Shown: positions 15,968 to 25,059, counted from the first letter of the stretch. The stretch is DNA of 64,000 bases from Robertmurraya_A mangrovi (GCF_034427655.1 NZ_JAXOFX010000001.1:248001-312000), one strand, 5' to 3'. Made by a program: numbers and translations. The notes: generated by a model from the sequence alone, not told the origin.

Positions 15968-18244
15968 ATGATGAAAAATTTGTTAAAATCAGTCGTATTA
16001 ACGACCAGCTTGACCATGGGGATAACAGCAGCAACAACTGGATTGGTAGGCATTCAGTCAGTTGAAGCAGCTACAACAGTAAAAATCTCCAAAACAGCTT
16101 ACCAAACAACAGATAATTTGAATCTGCGAAAGGGAGCTGGCACAAATTATAGTAGAATACTTACGATCCCTAAAGGGAAAACGATCTATGCCACAGAAAG
16201 AAAAGGTACTTGGTATAAGGTATCTTATACCTACAAGTCAAACAACAAATCAGTTACAAAAACAGGTTGGGTTAGCGGTTCTTACATAAAAAAGAAAAGT
16301 ACAAGCAGTGCCTCAACCAAAGCTAGTTCGACAACAACTATTAAAAAGACAACCTTTCAAACTACGGTAAACTTGAGAATGCGTACAGGGCCTAGTACGA
16401 ATTACAAACAAGTCTATGTCATTCCAAAAGGGAAGACAGTTACTTCAAAAGAAAAAAAGGGTACTTGGTACAAAGTTTCTTATACGTATAAATCAAACGG
16501 TAAAAGTGTAACAAAAACGGGCTGGGTAAGCGGTAAGTATATTAAGGAATACTACAAGTATACGAGTACTAGCTCTGCTTACTATTGGACCAACAAACCT
16601 ACTAAACTATATTCTACTCCGGATAGGAAAAAGCAGGCCCTAGCAAGTGTAGGTACTAACAACGGATATAGGTCTACTCAACAAGTCGTCAATTCTCTCG
16701 GAGAAACATGGTACCGAGTAACATATAACGGTAAAAATGCTTATGTCTACAGTAAAGATGTAAACAAATATTCAACTAAAAAGATTGATCAGACAAAATT
16801 AACTGCTACCGAAGATACATATGTATATGCATCTTATGGAAGAGGTTCAAAAAAATTAACCAAGGTTACAGAAGGTGATACATTTACTTCAACCTATATG
16901 GTCGGCAAATGGTATAAAGTTTCATTGAAGGGTGACACAGGATACGTTTTCAAAAGTGAATTTAAGGCTACTGAAATGGAAGTATTAAAAGAGGAAGAAA
17001 TCGCTAGTAAAACACATATCGTTGATGTGAACCTGAACTTAAGAAAGTCTCCAAACGAAGATGCTACTATTCTTGGTACAATTCCAGCTTATAAAATAGT
17101 ATTTCCTACTCACAAGGTATCTAACGGTTGGTATAAACTAACTTATGGTGGGAAAACAGGTTATGTTTCAGGAGATTATATTCAAGAAGTTAAAACGGGG
17201 AATCCATTAACTACTAAAAAAAGCTATCAGTTCATTGATTTAAGAACAAAATCACCTGTAAAGGCGTCACAAATTAATAATTACATTGAGAAATATGTTG
17301 AATTAACAGGCAAGAAGAGTGTATTAACAGATAAAGGCCAAGTATTTATTGATGCGGGTAATAAATATGGTGTTAATCCATTATTCTTAGCAGCACATGC
17401 TATTCATGAAAGTGCTTATGGTACATCAGCTATTTCACTAGGCAAATACAATTTATTTGGCTTTGCAGCTTATGATGCAGCACCATATGTTTCTGCTTAT
17501 CGTTTCAAAAATGTTGATGCAAACATTGAATATATTGCTAGAGAGTTAAAAGCTACTTATCTAAATTCTAGCAACTGGAAGCATAACGGATATCACCTAG
17601 GATTTACAACAAAGACAATGAAGAATGCTAGAATAAACGAAGCTAGTGAAGGGATGAACTTCTATTATGCTAGTGATCAAAATTGGGGTAAGGCTATTGC
17701 AGCACATATGCAAAAAATGCTTCCATATGATCACAGCTATTATAGTAAAGCTGAACCTAATACAACCGTTTATACATCACCATCCATTCCATCTGGAAGT
17801 GACAAGTTCCCAGAAGAAATTTTAGCCGTTGCTAAGCAAAGCCTAACTCTAAAAGAGAAAAAAGGAAGTAGCACGACCGTTAAAACGATTAAAAAGGGAA
17901 CTGAGTTTTTCATTGCTGAAAAGACAAATGATTTCTGGGTAAAAATAGTCTTAGAAGACGAAGTGTATTGGACAAATGATATAAAACTACACCAATATAA
18001 AGAATATCTTTCTGTCATCAATCTTGGAAGATCTAAAACGGAAGCATTAAACGTCCGTGAAAAAGCAACGACAGCGAACAATACGCCAATAAATAAGATA
18101 AAAATGAATCAGTATGTTCACATCGTACTGAACAAAGATAACAAGCCTACAATGGATAGCTCAAAAACATGGTATAAAGTAGAATTACCTGATGGGACTA
18201 AGGGTTGGGTAAGTGCTCAATATATAGCATTAGAGCTAAAATAA
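15968..18244 (+). CDS. Secreted SH3b-repeat endo-beta-N-acetylglucosaminidase, tandem paralogue
   Basis: A 758-residue paralogue of the protein at 13066 with the same layout: signal peptide ending near SVEAAT at about residue 34, several SH3b repeats (LNLRKGAGTNYSR, VNLRMRTGPSTNYK), a GH73-type domain with catalytic Glu in AHAIHESAYGTS near residue 480, and C-terminal SH3 units. It is about 80 residues shorter, apparently lacking one SH3 unit before the catalytic domain. AAAGGGTGTGAATGC precedes the ATGATG start. Tandem duplication followed by divergence explains the pair; different substrate preference or timing is possible. A terminator-like hairpin follows at 18251. Confidence 0.9.
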   Translation: MMKNLLKSVVLTTSLTMGITAATTGLVGIQSVEAATTVKISKTAYQTTDNLNLRKGAGTNYSRILTIPKGKTIYATERKGTWYKVSYTYKSNNKSVTKTGWVSGSYIKKKSTSSASTKASSTTTIKKTTFQTTVNLRMRTGPSTNYKQVYVIPKGKTVTSKEKKGTWYKVSYTYKSNGKSVTKTGWVSGKYIKEYYKYTSTSSAYYWTNKPTKLYSTPDRKKQALASVGTNNGYRSTQQVVNSLGETWYRVTYNGKNAYVYSKDVNKYSTKKIDQTKLTATEDTYVYASYGRGSKKLTKVTEGDTFTSTYMVGKWYKVSLKGDTGYVFKSEFKATEMEVLKEEEIASKTHIVDVNLNLRKSPNEDATILGTIPAYKIVFPTHKVSNGWYKLTYGGKTGYVSGDYIQEVKTGNPLTTKKSYQFIDLRTKSPVKASQINNYIEKYVELTGKKSVLTDKGQVFIDAGNKYGVNPLFLAAHAIHESAYGTSAISLGKYNLFGFAAYDAAPYVSAYRFKNVDANIEYIARELKATYLNSSNWKHNGYHLGFTTKTMKNARINEASEGMNFYYASDQNWGKAIAAHMQKMLPYDHSYYSKAEPNTTVYTSPSIPSGSDKFPEEILAVAKQSLTLKEKKGSSTTVKTIKKGTEFFIAEKTNDFWVKIVLEDEVYWTNDIKLHQYKEYLSVINLGRSKTEALNVREKATTANNTPINKIKMNQYVHIVLNKDNKPTMDSSKTWYKVELPDGTKGWVSAQYIALELK

Positions 18245-18250
18245 TTTGAA

Positions 18251-18285
18251 AGCACTACTCTTAAACGGAGTAGTGCTTTTTAGTG
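18251..18285 (+). terminator. Terminator after the second autolysin gene
   Basis: AAAGCACTACTC, a short loop, and GAGTAGTGCTTTTT form a strong stem with a T-rich tail. Confidence 0.85.
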
Positions 18286-18378
18286 TTAATAATTTAGTAT
18301 CTATGAGATGTAATATTATCCATTTTTAAAATTAAATGATAAAATAGAGAAAATATATTATATTTCTAGAGGAATTAT

Positions 18379-19017
18379 ATGAGTAAAATTGTATTTGAAG
18401 CTGTAAATGCTGAGAAAGTAGTGGAAGGTTTTCCAATATTAAAAAATATAAACTTACAAATTAGAGCTGGTGAGGTAATCGCTATTGTAGGTGCAAATGG
18501 TTCTGGTAAAAACAGTCTTTTGAACCTGATAGGAGCCATCTATGATCAAACCAGTGGTGTGGTAAATCGTTATGCAAAAAAAATTGGTTACGTTCCAATG
18601 AATTTACCTGATAGCATTGAATTTAAAGTGGAGGAATACCTATCTTTAGTGGGGAGAATGAGTGGTAGGGCTATTAAAACACTTGTTAAAGATATTCATC
18701 ATTATGCGGATATTTTTAAGATTACTCCTGATTTAGTCTCTACTTTGTCTTCGTGCTCGAAATGTACGAAACATAAAGTCTGTATCATACAAGTACTTCT
18801 AAATAATCCTAAAATTCTCTTATTAGACGAACCTTTTTCGTTTATCGAAAAAGAATTCCAATTTGAATTATTCCACCAGTTACTAAGTATTAAGGGGGAT
18901 AAAACAATTGTCTTTACCGTTAGTGAGGAGCTAGTGTTTGATAAACATGTAGATAAGATTATTAATGTTAAAAATGGAGAGATTGTTTCCATTCAAGAGA
19001 CTCAATTGAATCACTGA
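18379..19017 (+). CDS. Orphan ABC-type ATPase with degenerate catalytic motifs
   Basis: A 212-residue protein with the overall ABC ATPase fold: a Walker A-like GANGSGKN near residues 38-45 and Walker B ILLLDEP near 150. Three key positions are abnormal. The Walker A Ser/Thr after Lys is Asn, the LSGGQ signature is replaced by LSSCSKCTKHK containing two cysteines, and the switch histidine after Walker B is missing (VFTVSEE). No permease gene is adjacent. It may bind nucleotide weakly or act as a structural or regulatory relic; the intact reading frame argues against simple decay. AGAGGAATTAT gives a weak ribosome binding site. It ends in a terminator just before the tRNA promoter. Confidence 0.8.
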   Translation: MSKIVFEAVNAEKVVEGFPILKNINLQIRAGEVIAIVGANGSGKNSLLNLIGAIYDQTSGVVNRYAKKIGYVPMNLPDSIEFKVEEYLSLVGRMSGRAIKTLVKDIHHYADIFKITPDLVSTLSSCSKCTKHKVCIIQVLLNNPKILLLDEPFSFIEKEFQFELFHQLLSIKGDKTIVFTVSEELVFDKHVDKIINVKNGEIVSIQETQLNH

Positions 19018-19031
19018 ATTTTCATGTGAAG

Positions 19032-19088
19032 AAAAGTTGATTCTTTCTATATGGACGAGCGGGTCCTTAGATAGAGTTGACTTTTTTG
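19032..19088 (+). terminator. Terminator of the orphan ABC gene
   Basis: AAGTTGATTCT and AGAGTTGACTT pair fully when G-U pairs are allowed, with an inner GGAC/GTCC stem, followed by TTTTT. Its 3' arm contains the TTGACT -35 element of the tRNA promoter. Confidence 0.75.
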
Positions 19089-19104
19089 TTATAATCAGTA
19101 TAAT
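19077..19104 (+). promoter_or_regulatory. SigA promoter of tRNA-Val
   Basis: TTGACT (19077-19082) and a perfect TATAAT (19099-19104) with a 16-base spacer, 21 bases before the mature tRNA 5' end. Confidence 0.75.
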
Positions 19105-19125
19105 TATTACATATTCATTAATTTA

Positions 19126-19197
19126 GATCTGATAGTTCAGTGGGAGAATACTTCCTTGACAGGGAAGGGGTCGGGGGTTCGAATCCCTCTCAGATCA
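19126..19197 (+). tRNA. tRNA-Val (anticodon GAC)
   Basis: A complete 72-nt cloverleaf: acceptor stem GATCTGA/TCAGATC, anticodon stem CTTCC/GGAAG around loop TTGACAG (anticodon GAC, valine), variable loop GGGTC, T-arm GGGGG-TTCGAAT-CCCTC and discriminator A. CCA is not encoded. Its 3' 47 bases belong to the element att repeat, so after integration the 3' half comes from the incoming DNA while the sequence and function are preserved. Confidence 0.95.
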
Positions 19198-19199
19198 TA
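19151..19199 (+). repeat. attL: 49-bp direct repeat within tRNA-Val
   Basis: Identical over 49 bases to 44225-44273. It starts at the first base of the anticodon stem and runs two bases past the tRNA. Such 3'-tRNA duplications mark integration by tyrosine recombinases. Confidence 0.93.
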
Positions 19200-19282
19200 A
19201 ACACAGTTGTATCAATGGTTGAAAGCAGTTTCACTACATTGAAAAGTAATGTGGTCGCAGACAAACCTATTACAACCCCGAT

Positions 19283-19318
19283 AAACCACTTCACAAATTA
19301 TGTGAGGTGGTTTTTTTT
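19283..19318 (+). terminator. Element-borne terminator for tRNA-Val, overlapping the integrase ribosome binding site
   Basis: AAACCACTTCACA (19283-19295) pairs with TGTGAGGTGGTTT (19301-19313), followed by an unbroken run of eight T. It replaces the original tRNA terminator now stranded at 44284. Its 3' arm contains GAGGTGG, the only plausible ribosome binding site for the integrase. Confidence 0.8.
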
Positions 19319-20236
19319 ATGTTATTAAAGTTTGCAATTAATGACTTTCTAGACGACAGAGAGTTCAAAAATGTTACCCCTAATACTTTGAGTAATTACA
19401 AAAATATCTTAGGACAATTTCACGATTTTTGTGTTGAGAATGAAGTTGTAAATGTTGAAGATGTTACCCTTAATGTTGTTAAAAAGTTTATTCTCTTCTA
19501 TCAGAAAAAAGGGAATAACGCTACTTCCACAAACTCAAAGCTTCAGCGGATTCGTGCCTTTTTTAATTTCATGATTGAAACAGAGGTTATACAAAAGAAT
19601 CCTGCCAGTAAAATTTCAAAGGCAAAAGAAGATATTCGTATTGAAGTCTTTTCTGATTACCATATTAAGCAGATGTTGAATTATTACAGACGTATTAAAC
19701 AGAGAGAGAAAGTGTTTTGGGCTTATAGAGACCATACTATCATTGTGATTTTACTAGGTACGGGAATTAGACTTTCTGAACTTACCTCATTAAAATGGGC
19801 AGACATTGATTTTGTAAATCAAACACTATCTGTTTTCGGGAAAAATAGGAAACTGGAGTCTATTCCTTTAGCAGAAAAAGTAATAAAAGAATTATCAGCA
19901 TATAAAATTTACTGTGAGCAACAGTTCGGTACTGATAAAGTTAAATCCTTTGTTTTTACTGATAGAGACAATCAAGGATTAACAGCGAACGCAATTAAGT
20001 GTATGTTTAAACGATTATCTAAAATAATGAATTTTAAAGATGTTCGTTTATCTGCTCATACGTTTAGGCACACCTTTTGTCAAAAGTGTATACATGCAGG
20101 TATGTCTACATTCGCTATACAGAGATTAATGCGTCATAGTTCGATTGTTGTTACTGAAAAGTATGCGGCTATGTGGGGGAATGATCTAAAGGAACAAAAC
20201 GAAAAATTTAATCCTCTTAACACACTCAATCTTTAG
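19319..20236 (+). CDS. int: Tyrosine recombinase / integrase
   Basis: A 305-residue phage-type integrase. The N-terminal SAM-like core-binding domain spans about residues 1-90. The catalytic domain has the full set: Arg in GTGIRLSELTSLKW near residue 146, HTFRHTFC (His-x-x-Arg) near 245, His in LMRHSS near 268 and the nucleophile Tyr in TEKYAAM near 279. It should catalyse insertion into and excision from tRNA-Val. ATG 19319 is preferred over a GTG at 19307, because GAGGTGG (19304-19310) lies 8 bases before ATG. That binding site is buried in the upstream hairpin, so translation from tRNA read-through transcripts may be self-limited. A separate excisionase gene was not recognised. Confidence 0.95.
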   Translation: MLLKFAINDFLDDREFKNVTPNTLSNYKNILGQFHDFCVENEVVNVEDVTLNVVKKFILFYQKKGNNATSTNSKLQRIRAFFNFMIETEVIQKNPASKISKAKEDIRIEVFSDYHIKQMLNYYRRIKQREKVFWAYRDHTIIVILLGTGIRLSELTSLKWADIDFVNQTLSVFGKNRKLESIPLAEKVIKELSAYKIYCEQQFGTDKVKSFVFTDRDNQGLTANAIKCMFKRLSKIMNFKDVRLSAHTFRHTFCQKCIHAGMSTFAIQRLMRHSSIVVTEKYAAMWGNDLKEQNEKFNPLNTLNL

Positions 20237-20394
20237 CTTATTTATGAGTGATTATTAATTTATGACCTCAGCTTACAGTAGGATAATTGTAGGCTGTTTT
20301 CTTTCAATTCGCTAATCTTATATCACTTTTATAAAATTAGGTGGTACAATATTCCTAATAACCTATTGTCAGTTGCTAGATGGAGAGGAATATA

Positions 20395-22617
20395 ATGAGA
20401 ACAATACAGTTAGTAAAGGATTTACAATATAATAAAAAATATGAAACAATTAATGGTCAATTAAATTATGACAATTATTCATATTACCTTGACAAACAAG
20501 ACCGAATACTCTATGAAGCAGAAGAAGTATGTGAATTATCTGATCAAGGTATTCTAATTGTAGAAAATATTGTTGAAGGCTATAAACAATTATTCATAGA
20601 GAGAAAAATTATCCCAACAGAAGCACAACTTAATTTTGCTAGGACTACTGCTAAAATTCTTATAGGGAAATTGAATAATAAGAGAACAGTACCAGTAATT
20701 CCTGCTCCTTGTGGATTTGGAAAAAGCACTATTACCTACGTCTTTTTAAGAGAAGTGTGCAAAGCAATGAGCAATGGATTAATTACAGAAGGGTTAATTA
20801 TTGTAACTGACAAATTAAGTGAACTAAAAAAAACTCATTCTGATTTAGAGAAAGAAATCGGATTTTATAAAATAGAAAAAACAGAGAACGGTAAAGAACT
20901 TGAAACTTCTTTTACATATGTGTTAGAGGGTTGGACTGATAGAAGTTTTGAGGAAGGAGTTTGCTTAAATAAAAAAGTTAAGTATTATAAAAATGGAATG
21001 TGTAGTAATGAAGAATGTTCATTTTATAAAGACTGTAAGATGTCTAAGCAAAGGACTATACAACAATTCTCACCAATACTTTTGATGACAAATGCTCGAC
21101 TTGAAACATTTGGTGAAAGTATTAATCAGTATAACTATTACATTGATAAAGAGGGAAATAAGCAATCTAGAACAATGATTATTAATGACGAAAAACCCAA
21201 AATGATAAATAGTATTCGAGTTTCTATTCCACTAATAAATGATATAGAAAAAGAGTTATTTACCATTCCAGTTAAGAATGAGTCAGAGCAGAAAGAGAAA
21301 ATTCAATTAATATCAAAATGGGACTATATAAGGTCAAGAATTAGGGACACTATAAATCTCTATTCTACTAGTTATGAGAGGTTTTTAGTTTCTAATATTA
21401 ATGATGATGAAATACTATTAAATGATAATGATTTTATGTATCTTTGGAACAAGCTTATGAAGAATAGATATAAAAATGAATTGGAGCATATTCACACTGT
21501 ATTAACAAAGGGTGGAATGTTTTGTGATTCAAAAAATAAGAACGGTATTTTTATAAGTACTATTTCAATGAAAGAAATTATTAATGAAGATTATAAAACT
21601 GTAATATTTGATGCTACAGCATTAGTTGATCCAGATTATTCAAGCGTGGGTGTTTATGAACAAATTATAAAGTACATTGATATTGAAAGTGTTAGAACTT
21701 TTGAGAATGTTACTTTTAATTTCTACCAAGCTCACAAAATCAATAAATCAACATTGAGAACTAAAGAGTATTTAACAGCAGCTTGTGTGAAATTTATAGA
21801 AACTATACCTAAAAATGTTATGACATATGTTGTTACCTATAATGAGGTTGCTCCTAAAATGCTAAAAAAATTAAAAGAAGGGAATAAAATCCTTATTAAA
21901 GGAAATGAGAATGAATACTGGGGTAATTCAAACAAAGTTGAACTAGTATCCTATGACGATGATACTTTATTTTATTTTGGTAATACAAAAGGAAGCAACA
22001 AAGCAAAAGATTGTTTGCAAATGGTTCAAATTGGATGGAATACACTACCTGATTACGAATATTCAATAAGATATCTTTGTACTAATTTCAGTCAGGAAAG
22101 AATGGATGACATCTTTCAAAAATGCTCAAAACCTGAAATAGCAGAGAGATTTTCAAAGTCTTTGGTTCATGGAGAAGATTACAAATTTGATAATCCTAAT
22201 TTGTACCTTTTACAAAAATATTCAATGGTAACAGACTTTATCCAAGAAGTATTCAGAACAAAACTTAGAAATTATAATTTTAATGGTAAGGTAGAAATCC
22301 ATTGTTTTCAGTCAGACTCAGTTTTAATTGGAATGGTTGAACAATTTTTTCCTAAATGTAATATTAACATTTTGTATAATGAATTAAGTTGCTTCCAAGA
22401 GGAAAAGGTTACTTCTAGGAAAAACGGTGACAAAGCAACACTATTGCTAAATTTTGTTAATAATTGGGAAATTGGTAACCAATATACCACTAAGGAAATA
22501 TGCAAAGCAACGGGATTGACAACTAATGATATTGATAATTTAAAAAGAAAGAATACATTTTTTAAGGAAACGTTTGAAAAATATAAAGTCAAAAGAGGTA
22601 TTTTTATTAAAAAATAA
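20395..22617 (+). CDS. Helicase-like ATPase with cysteine cluster (candidate replication protein)
   Basis: A 740-residue protein not assignable by eye to a named family. A Walker A motif APCGFGKST lies near residues 105-113 and a Walker B-like IINDEKP near 267. Between them, CSNEECSFYKDC near 210-221 resembles the iron-sulphur cysteine cluster of XPD/DinG-type helicases. Later IFDATALVDPDY and FYFGNTKGSNKAKDC look like SF2 helicase motifs. The C-terminal 70 residues look like a winged helix (TTKEICKATGLTTNDID). The best guess is an SF2-like DNA helicase or replication initiator of the element. ATG 20395 follows GGAGAGGAATATA. A structured non-coding region directly downstream would suit an origin. 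Confidence 0.65.
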   Translation: MRTIQLVKDLQYNKKYETINGQLNYDNYSYYLDKQDRILYEAEEVCELSDQGILIVENIVEGYKQLFIERKIIPTEAQLNFARTTAKILIGKLNNKRTVPVIPAPCGFGKSTITYVFLREVCKAMSNGLITEGLIIVTDKLSELKKTHSDLEKEIGFYKIEKTENGKELETSFTYVLEGWTDRSFEEGVCLNKKVKYYKNGMCSNEECSFYKDCKMSKQRTIQQFSPILLMTNARLETFGESINQYNYYIDKEGNKQSRTMIINDEKPKMINSIRVSIPLINDIEKELFTIPVKNESEQKEKIQLISKWDYIRSRIRDTINLYSTSYERFLVSNINDDEILLNDNDFMYLWNKLMKNRYKNELEHIHTVLTKGGMFCDSKNKNGIFISTISMKEIINEDYKTVIFDATALVDPDYSSVGVYEQIIKYIDIESVRTFENVTFNFYQAHKINKSTLRTKEYLTAACVKFIETIPKNVMTYVVTYNEVAPKMLKKLKEGNKILIKGNENEYWGNSNKVELVSYDDDTLFYFGNTKGSNKAKDCLQMVQIGWNTLPDYEYSIRYLCTNFSQERMDDIFQKCSKPEIAERFSKSLVHGEDYKFDNPNLYLLQKYSMVTDFIQEVFRTKLRNYNFNGKVEIHCFQSDSVLIGMVEQFFPKCNINILYNELSCFQEEKVTSRKNGDKATLLLNFVNNWEIGNQYTTKEICKATGLTTNDIDNLKRKNTFFKETFEKYKVKRGIFIKK

Positions 22618-22737
22618 TAGGTTAATAGTTATCGTATATTTTCTTATTATATAAATATAAAGGATTGTACGATAGCGACTTTTACAATTGAATTGTGTTT
22701 GTTATCGTTAACTTGGAAATGGATTTGGAATGGGGGT

Positions 22738-22823
22738 TTGGGGGAAATACCTAGCGTAAAGTTTTGAATGTTCTTCTCAAAACTGTCGCTTTCCCCCAAG
22801 GTCTAGTTTATGCTTTTACGCTA
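22738..22823 (+). other. Pseudoknot-capable nested inverted repeats (candidate origin or ncRNA)
   Basis: TTGGGGGAAA (22738-22747) pairs perfectly with TTTCCCCCAA (22790-22799). Inside it GTTTTGA (22761-22767) pairs with TCAAAAC (22777-22783) around a nine-base loop. In addition TAGCGTAAAG (22752-22761), lying within the first stem, is complementary apart from one bulge to CTTTTACGCTA (22813-22823), outside it, allowing a pseudoknot or switch between structures. Confidence 0.6.
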
Positions 22824-23121
22824 CAATTTAGATTGACAGTAAAGTTATAGTTTGTATTTGTAGGGTATGAGCAATTAGTGCTTGTGTCCTTCTTTTATTT
22901 GTTCAGATAATAGGTCGACTTTTCATTTTAGAGGGAGGGGACAGGATTGTTCCCAAGAGTGTTGAATTGTATTAATTGAGAAATAATGTCTTCCAATTAA
23001 GAATGGCTGTTACGATACGATAGATGAATCAACTTAGGAGGATGCTAAGGTTTTTAATTCTTTATTTGTAGGGGTTTAGGATTCAATATCGATACTCTTT
23101 GCGAAAGATATGCTCGTAATA

Positions 23122-23157
23122 TAAAAGTGCATTTCTCCTTTATATATTGCACTTTTA
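23122..23157. terminator. Hairpin, possible bidirectional terminator
   Basis: TAAAAGTGCA and TGCACTTTTA form a perfect 10-bp stem with a 16-base loop; A/T runs lie in the arms themselves. No annotated gene ends next to it. Confidence 0.45.
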
Positions 23158-23688
23158 TAGGATCAGTCGTGGTTTTATATGATGGTACTGGTTAATCAAT
23201 AGGTTATGAGGATTTGCCATGTATAAGTGTGAGTGTTCATGCTATGTATTTAATACTTACTGAAATGTAATTTGAACTTTTTTGGAATTTACTCTTTGAA
23301 GCAAACACATTAAGAAAAAAATTTAACTCAATGGCTAAATGCTGATTTGCTGATTTAATCTTTTAACTCCTCTAAAAAAGTTGATAAGAATAAGACTTGT
23401 CGGTTTATTTCATAAAAGATATTCATGCCTTTGTAGAGGGTTTAATAGGTGATAATAGGCATGGTTAGAGGTTTGCTTCAACTGTCAGTCAGGGGTTATT
23501 GAAGAAAATAATGCAATAATGATCTTAATTTTTATTGAGAAATCCTCTATAAAAACTGAAAGAATTTCATATCAATAATCATTTCTTAAATTATGAAGTA
23601 AGTTTTATAAGAAAATATTTACAGTAATACTAAAGAATTGTATAACAATATATGTGGCAATTTGGAAGTATTAAGGGGACATGATGGT

Positions 23689-24957
23689 ATGAATAAATTA
23701 TTAGTATTGTTTTATTTAATTGTGATTGGAGCATTAGTTGGTTGTGTTTCTACTGGAACGTCGAACCCAACACAATTAACTCCTGAAAAAATAATAGAAC
23801 AGAAAGATATAAAAGCTGGTATAGAGTACATACAAAAACAAAAAAAAATAGCTAATAATCAGGACTTGTTAGATGTGTATAGTTTTATGTTAGAAGAAGA
23901 GTCCATTGAATTTTCCGAATTCATAGCAACCTTTATTGTTGAAGGGCTGTTTAGTCCAGATAATTCTAATATTCTTTCACATATTAATTTATTGAAACAA
24001 CTAAATAATTCTTTTGGGGAAATCGAGAGTTTAGTAAAAGTTTATGATGAAAATAACAAACAGATTCAAAGTCAACAAAATAATTTGAAAGAATTGAAGG
24101 CACTAGAAAACAGTTTAAGAGATAATATCCCGTTTGAAGAAAACATAAAATTAGGTTGTTGTGGTATATATACTGAATATGCAATGCAACCAATTCAAAA
24201 AGTTTCATCTAATCAATATGTAATAGTACCAGCTAGGGGGTATGATGGTAAAAAGTCAGTCCTTTATACAAATACTACAGAATTAATCTCTAATAATGAA
24301 GTTATCATGGATATTCTTCATATAGGGGAAAGAAGTTTTAAAATGGAAAATGGTTTTAATGAAATGTTACCCGTGTTATATGAATTAACACCGGAATTAA
24401 GAGAAGATATAAGAGAACTTTTAAAAGCTTTGGAAGATATTCAGACTTTAGAGGCATCACTTAATTATCTAAGAAACCTAGTAGAATCTCAGAAGAAAGA
24501 TATAAAAGTAAAAACAGAGAATTTAGTAGGCATTACAACAAATAGTAAGGAAACGTTAAAAATTAATAGCAATATAAAGGTTAATTTCGAAGATTTAGAA
24601 CAAGCAGTTCTATACGATGTGGATGTAAACAAAGTTCAATGGTACTTGAAAACTTATAATGATATTGAAAAGCTATCAAAACTACTAAGGGATGTCACTT
24701 ATTTAAGCACTGATCGAAACGGATACCTATACAATGAAATAGGAAAAATGTTAATTGATAAGGGTGCTGACCCAAACTATATAGATGAACAGGGTTACTC
24801 GCTACTTTCCCATACAGTTTATAGGCAAAATATCATCTTAACTAGGCAATTAATAGAAGCTGGTGCAGATAAATCATTTATTCAATCTGATGGAAAAAGT
24901 TTAATTGAAAGTGCGGAAGAAACTGAAAATGAAGAGCTAATTCAACTTTTTCAATAA
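23689..24957 (+). CDS. Lipoprotein with coiled coil and C-terminal ankyrin repeats
   Basis: A 422-residue protein with a lipoprotein signal (IVIGALVGC, Cys near residue 18), a long charged region with probable coiled coils (around 105-145 and 250-300), and two ankyrin-type repeats at the C-terminus: LIDKGADPNYIDEQGYSLL and LIEAGADKSFIQSDGKSL. Expected to be anchored outside the membrane. Ankyrin lipoproteins in mobile elements sometimes serve as immunity or exclusion proteins, but nothing here proves that. AAGGGG lies about 12 bases before ATG 23689; an upstream in-frame TTG at 23638 would spoil the signal peptide. Followed by a strong terminator. Confidence 0.75.
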   Translation: MNKLLVLFYLIVIGALVGCVSTGTSNPTQLTPEKIIEQKDIKAGIEYIQKQKKIANNQDLLDVYSFMLEEESIEFSEFIATFIVEGLFSPDNSNILSHINLLKQLNNSFGEIESLVKVYDENNKQIQSQQNNLKELKALENSLRDNIPFEENIKLGCCGIYTEYAMQPIQKVSSNQYVIVPARGYDGKKSVLYTNTTELISNNEVIMDILHIGERSFKMENGFNEMLPVLYELTPELREDIRELLKALEDIQTLEASLNYLRNLVESQKKDIKVKTENLVGITTNSKETLKINSNIKVNFEDLEQAVLYDVDVNKVQWYLKTYNDIEKLSKLLRDVTYLSTDRNGYLYNEIGKMLIDKGADPNYIDEQGYSLLSHTVYRQNIILTRQLIEAGADKSFIQSDGKSLIESAEETENEELIQLFQ

Positions 24958-24988
24958 AAAGATGAGGTAATTACCTTATCTTTTTTTT
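24957..24988 (+). terminator. Terminator after the ankyrin lipoprotein
   Basis: GATGAGGTAA/TTACCTTATC stem with an A-run before and eight T after. Confidence 0.85.
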
Positions 24989-25059
24989 ACTTCTCCTTGA
25001 AAATTTATACTAACAAGTGAGAAGTACAAACACTTTATTAAGGATTATATAACAAAGAG

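Larger units (their letters stand above)
22618..23688 (+). other. Large non-coding region with structured segments
   Basis: About 1 kb with no supported gene. It contains the nested-palindrome structure at 22738-22823, a weaker GGGGACA/TGTTCCC hairpin near 22940, and a TAAAAGTGCA/TGCACTTTTA hairpin at 23122-23157. It may hold an origin, an oriT-like site or a small RNA. It could equally include decayed coding sequence. Confidence 0.5.
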
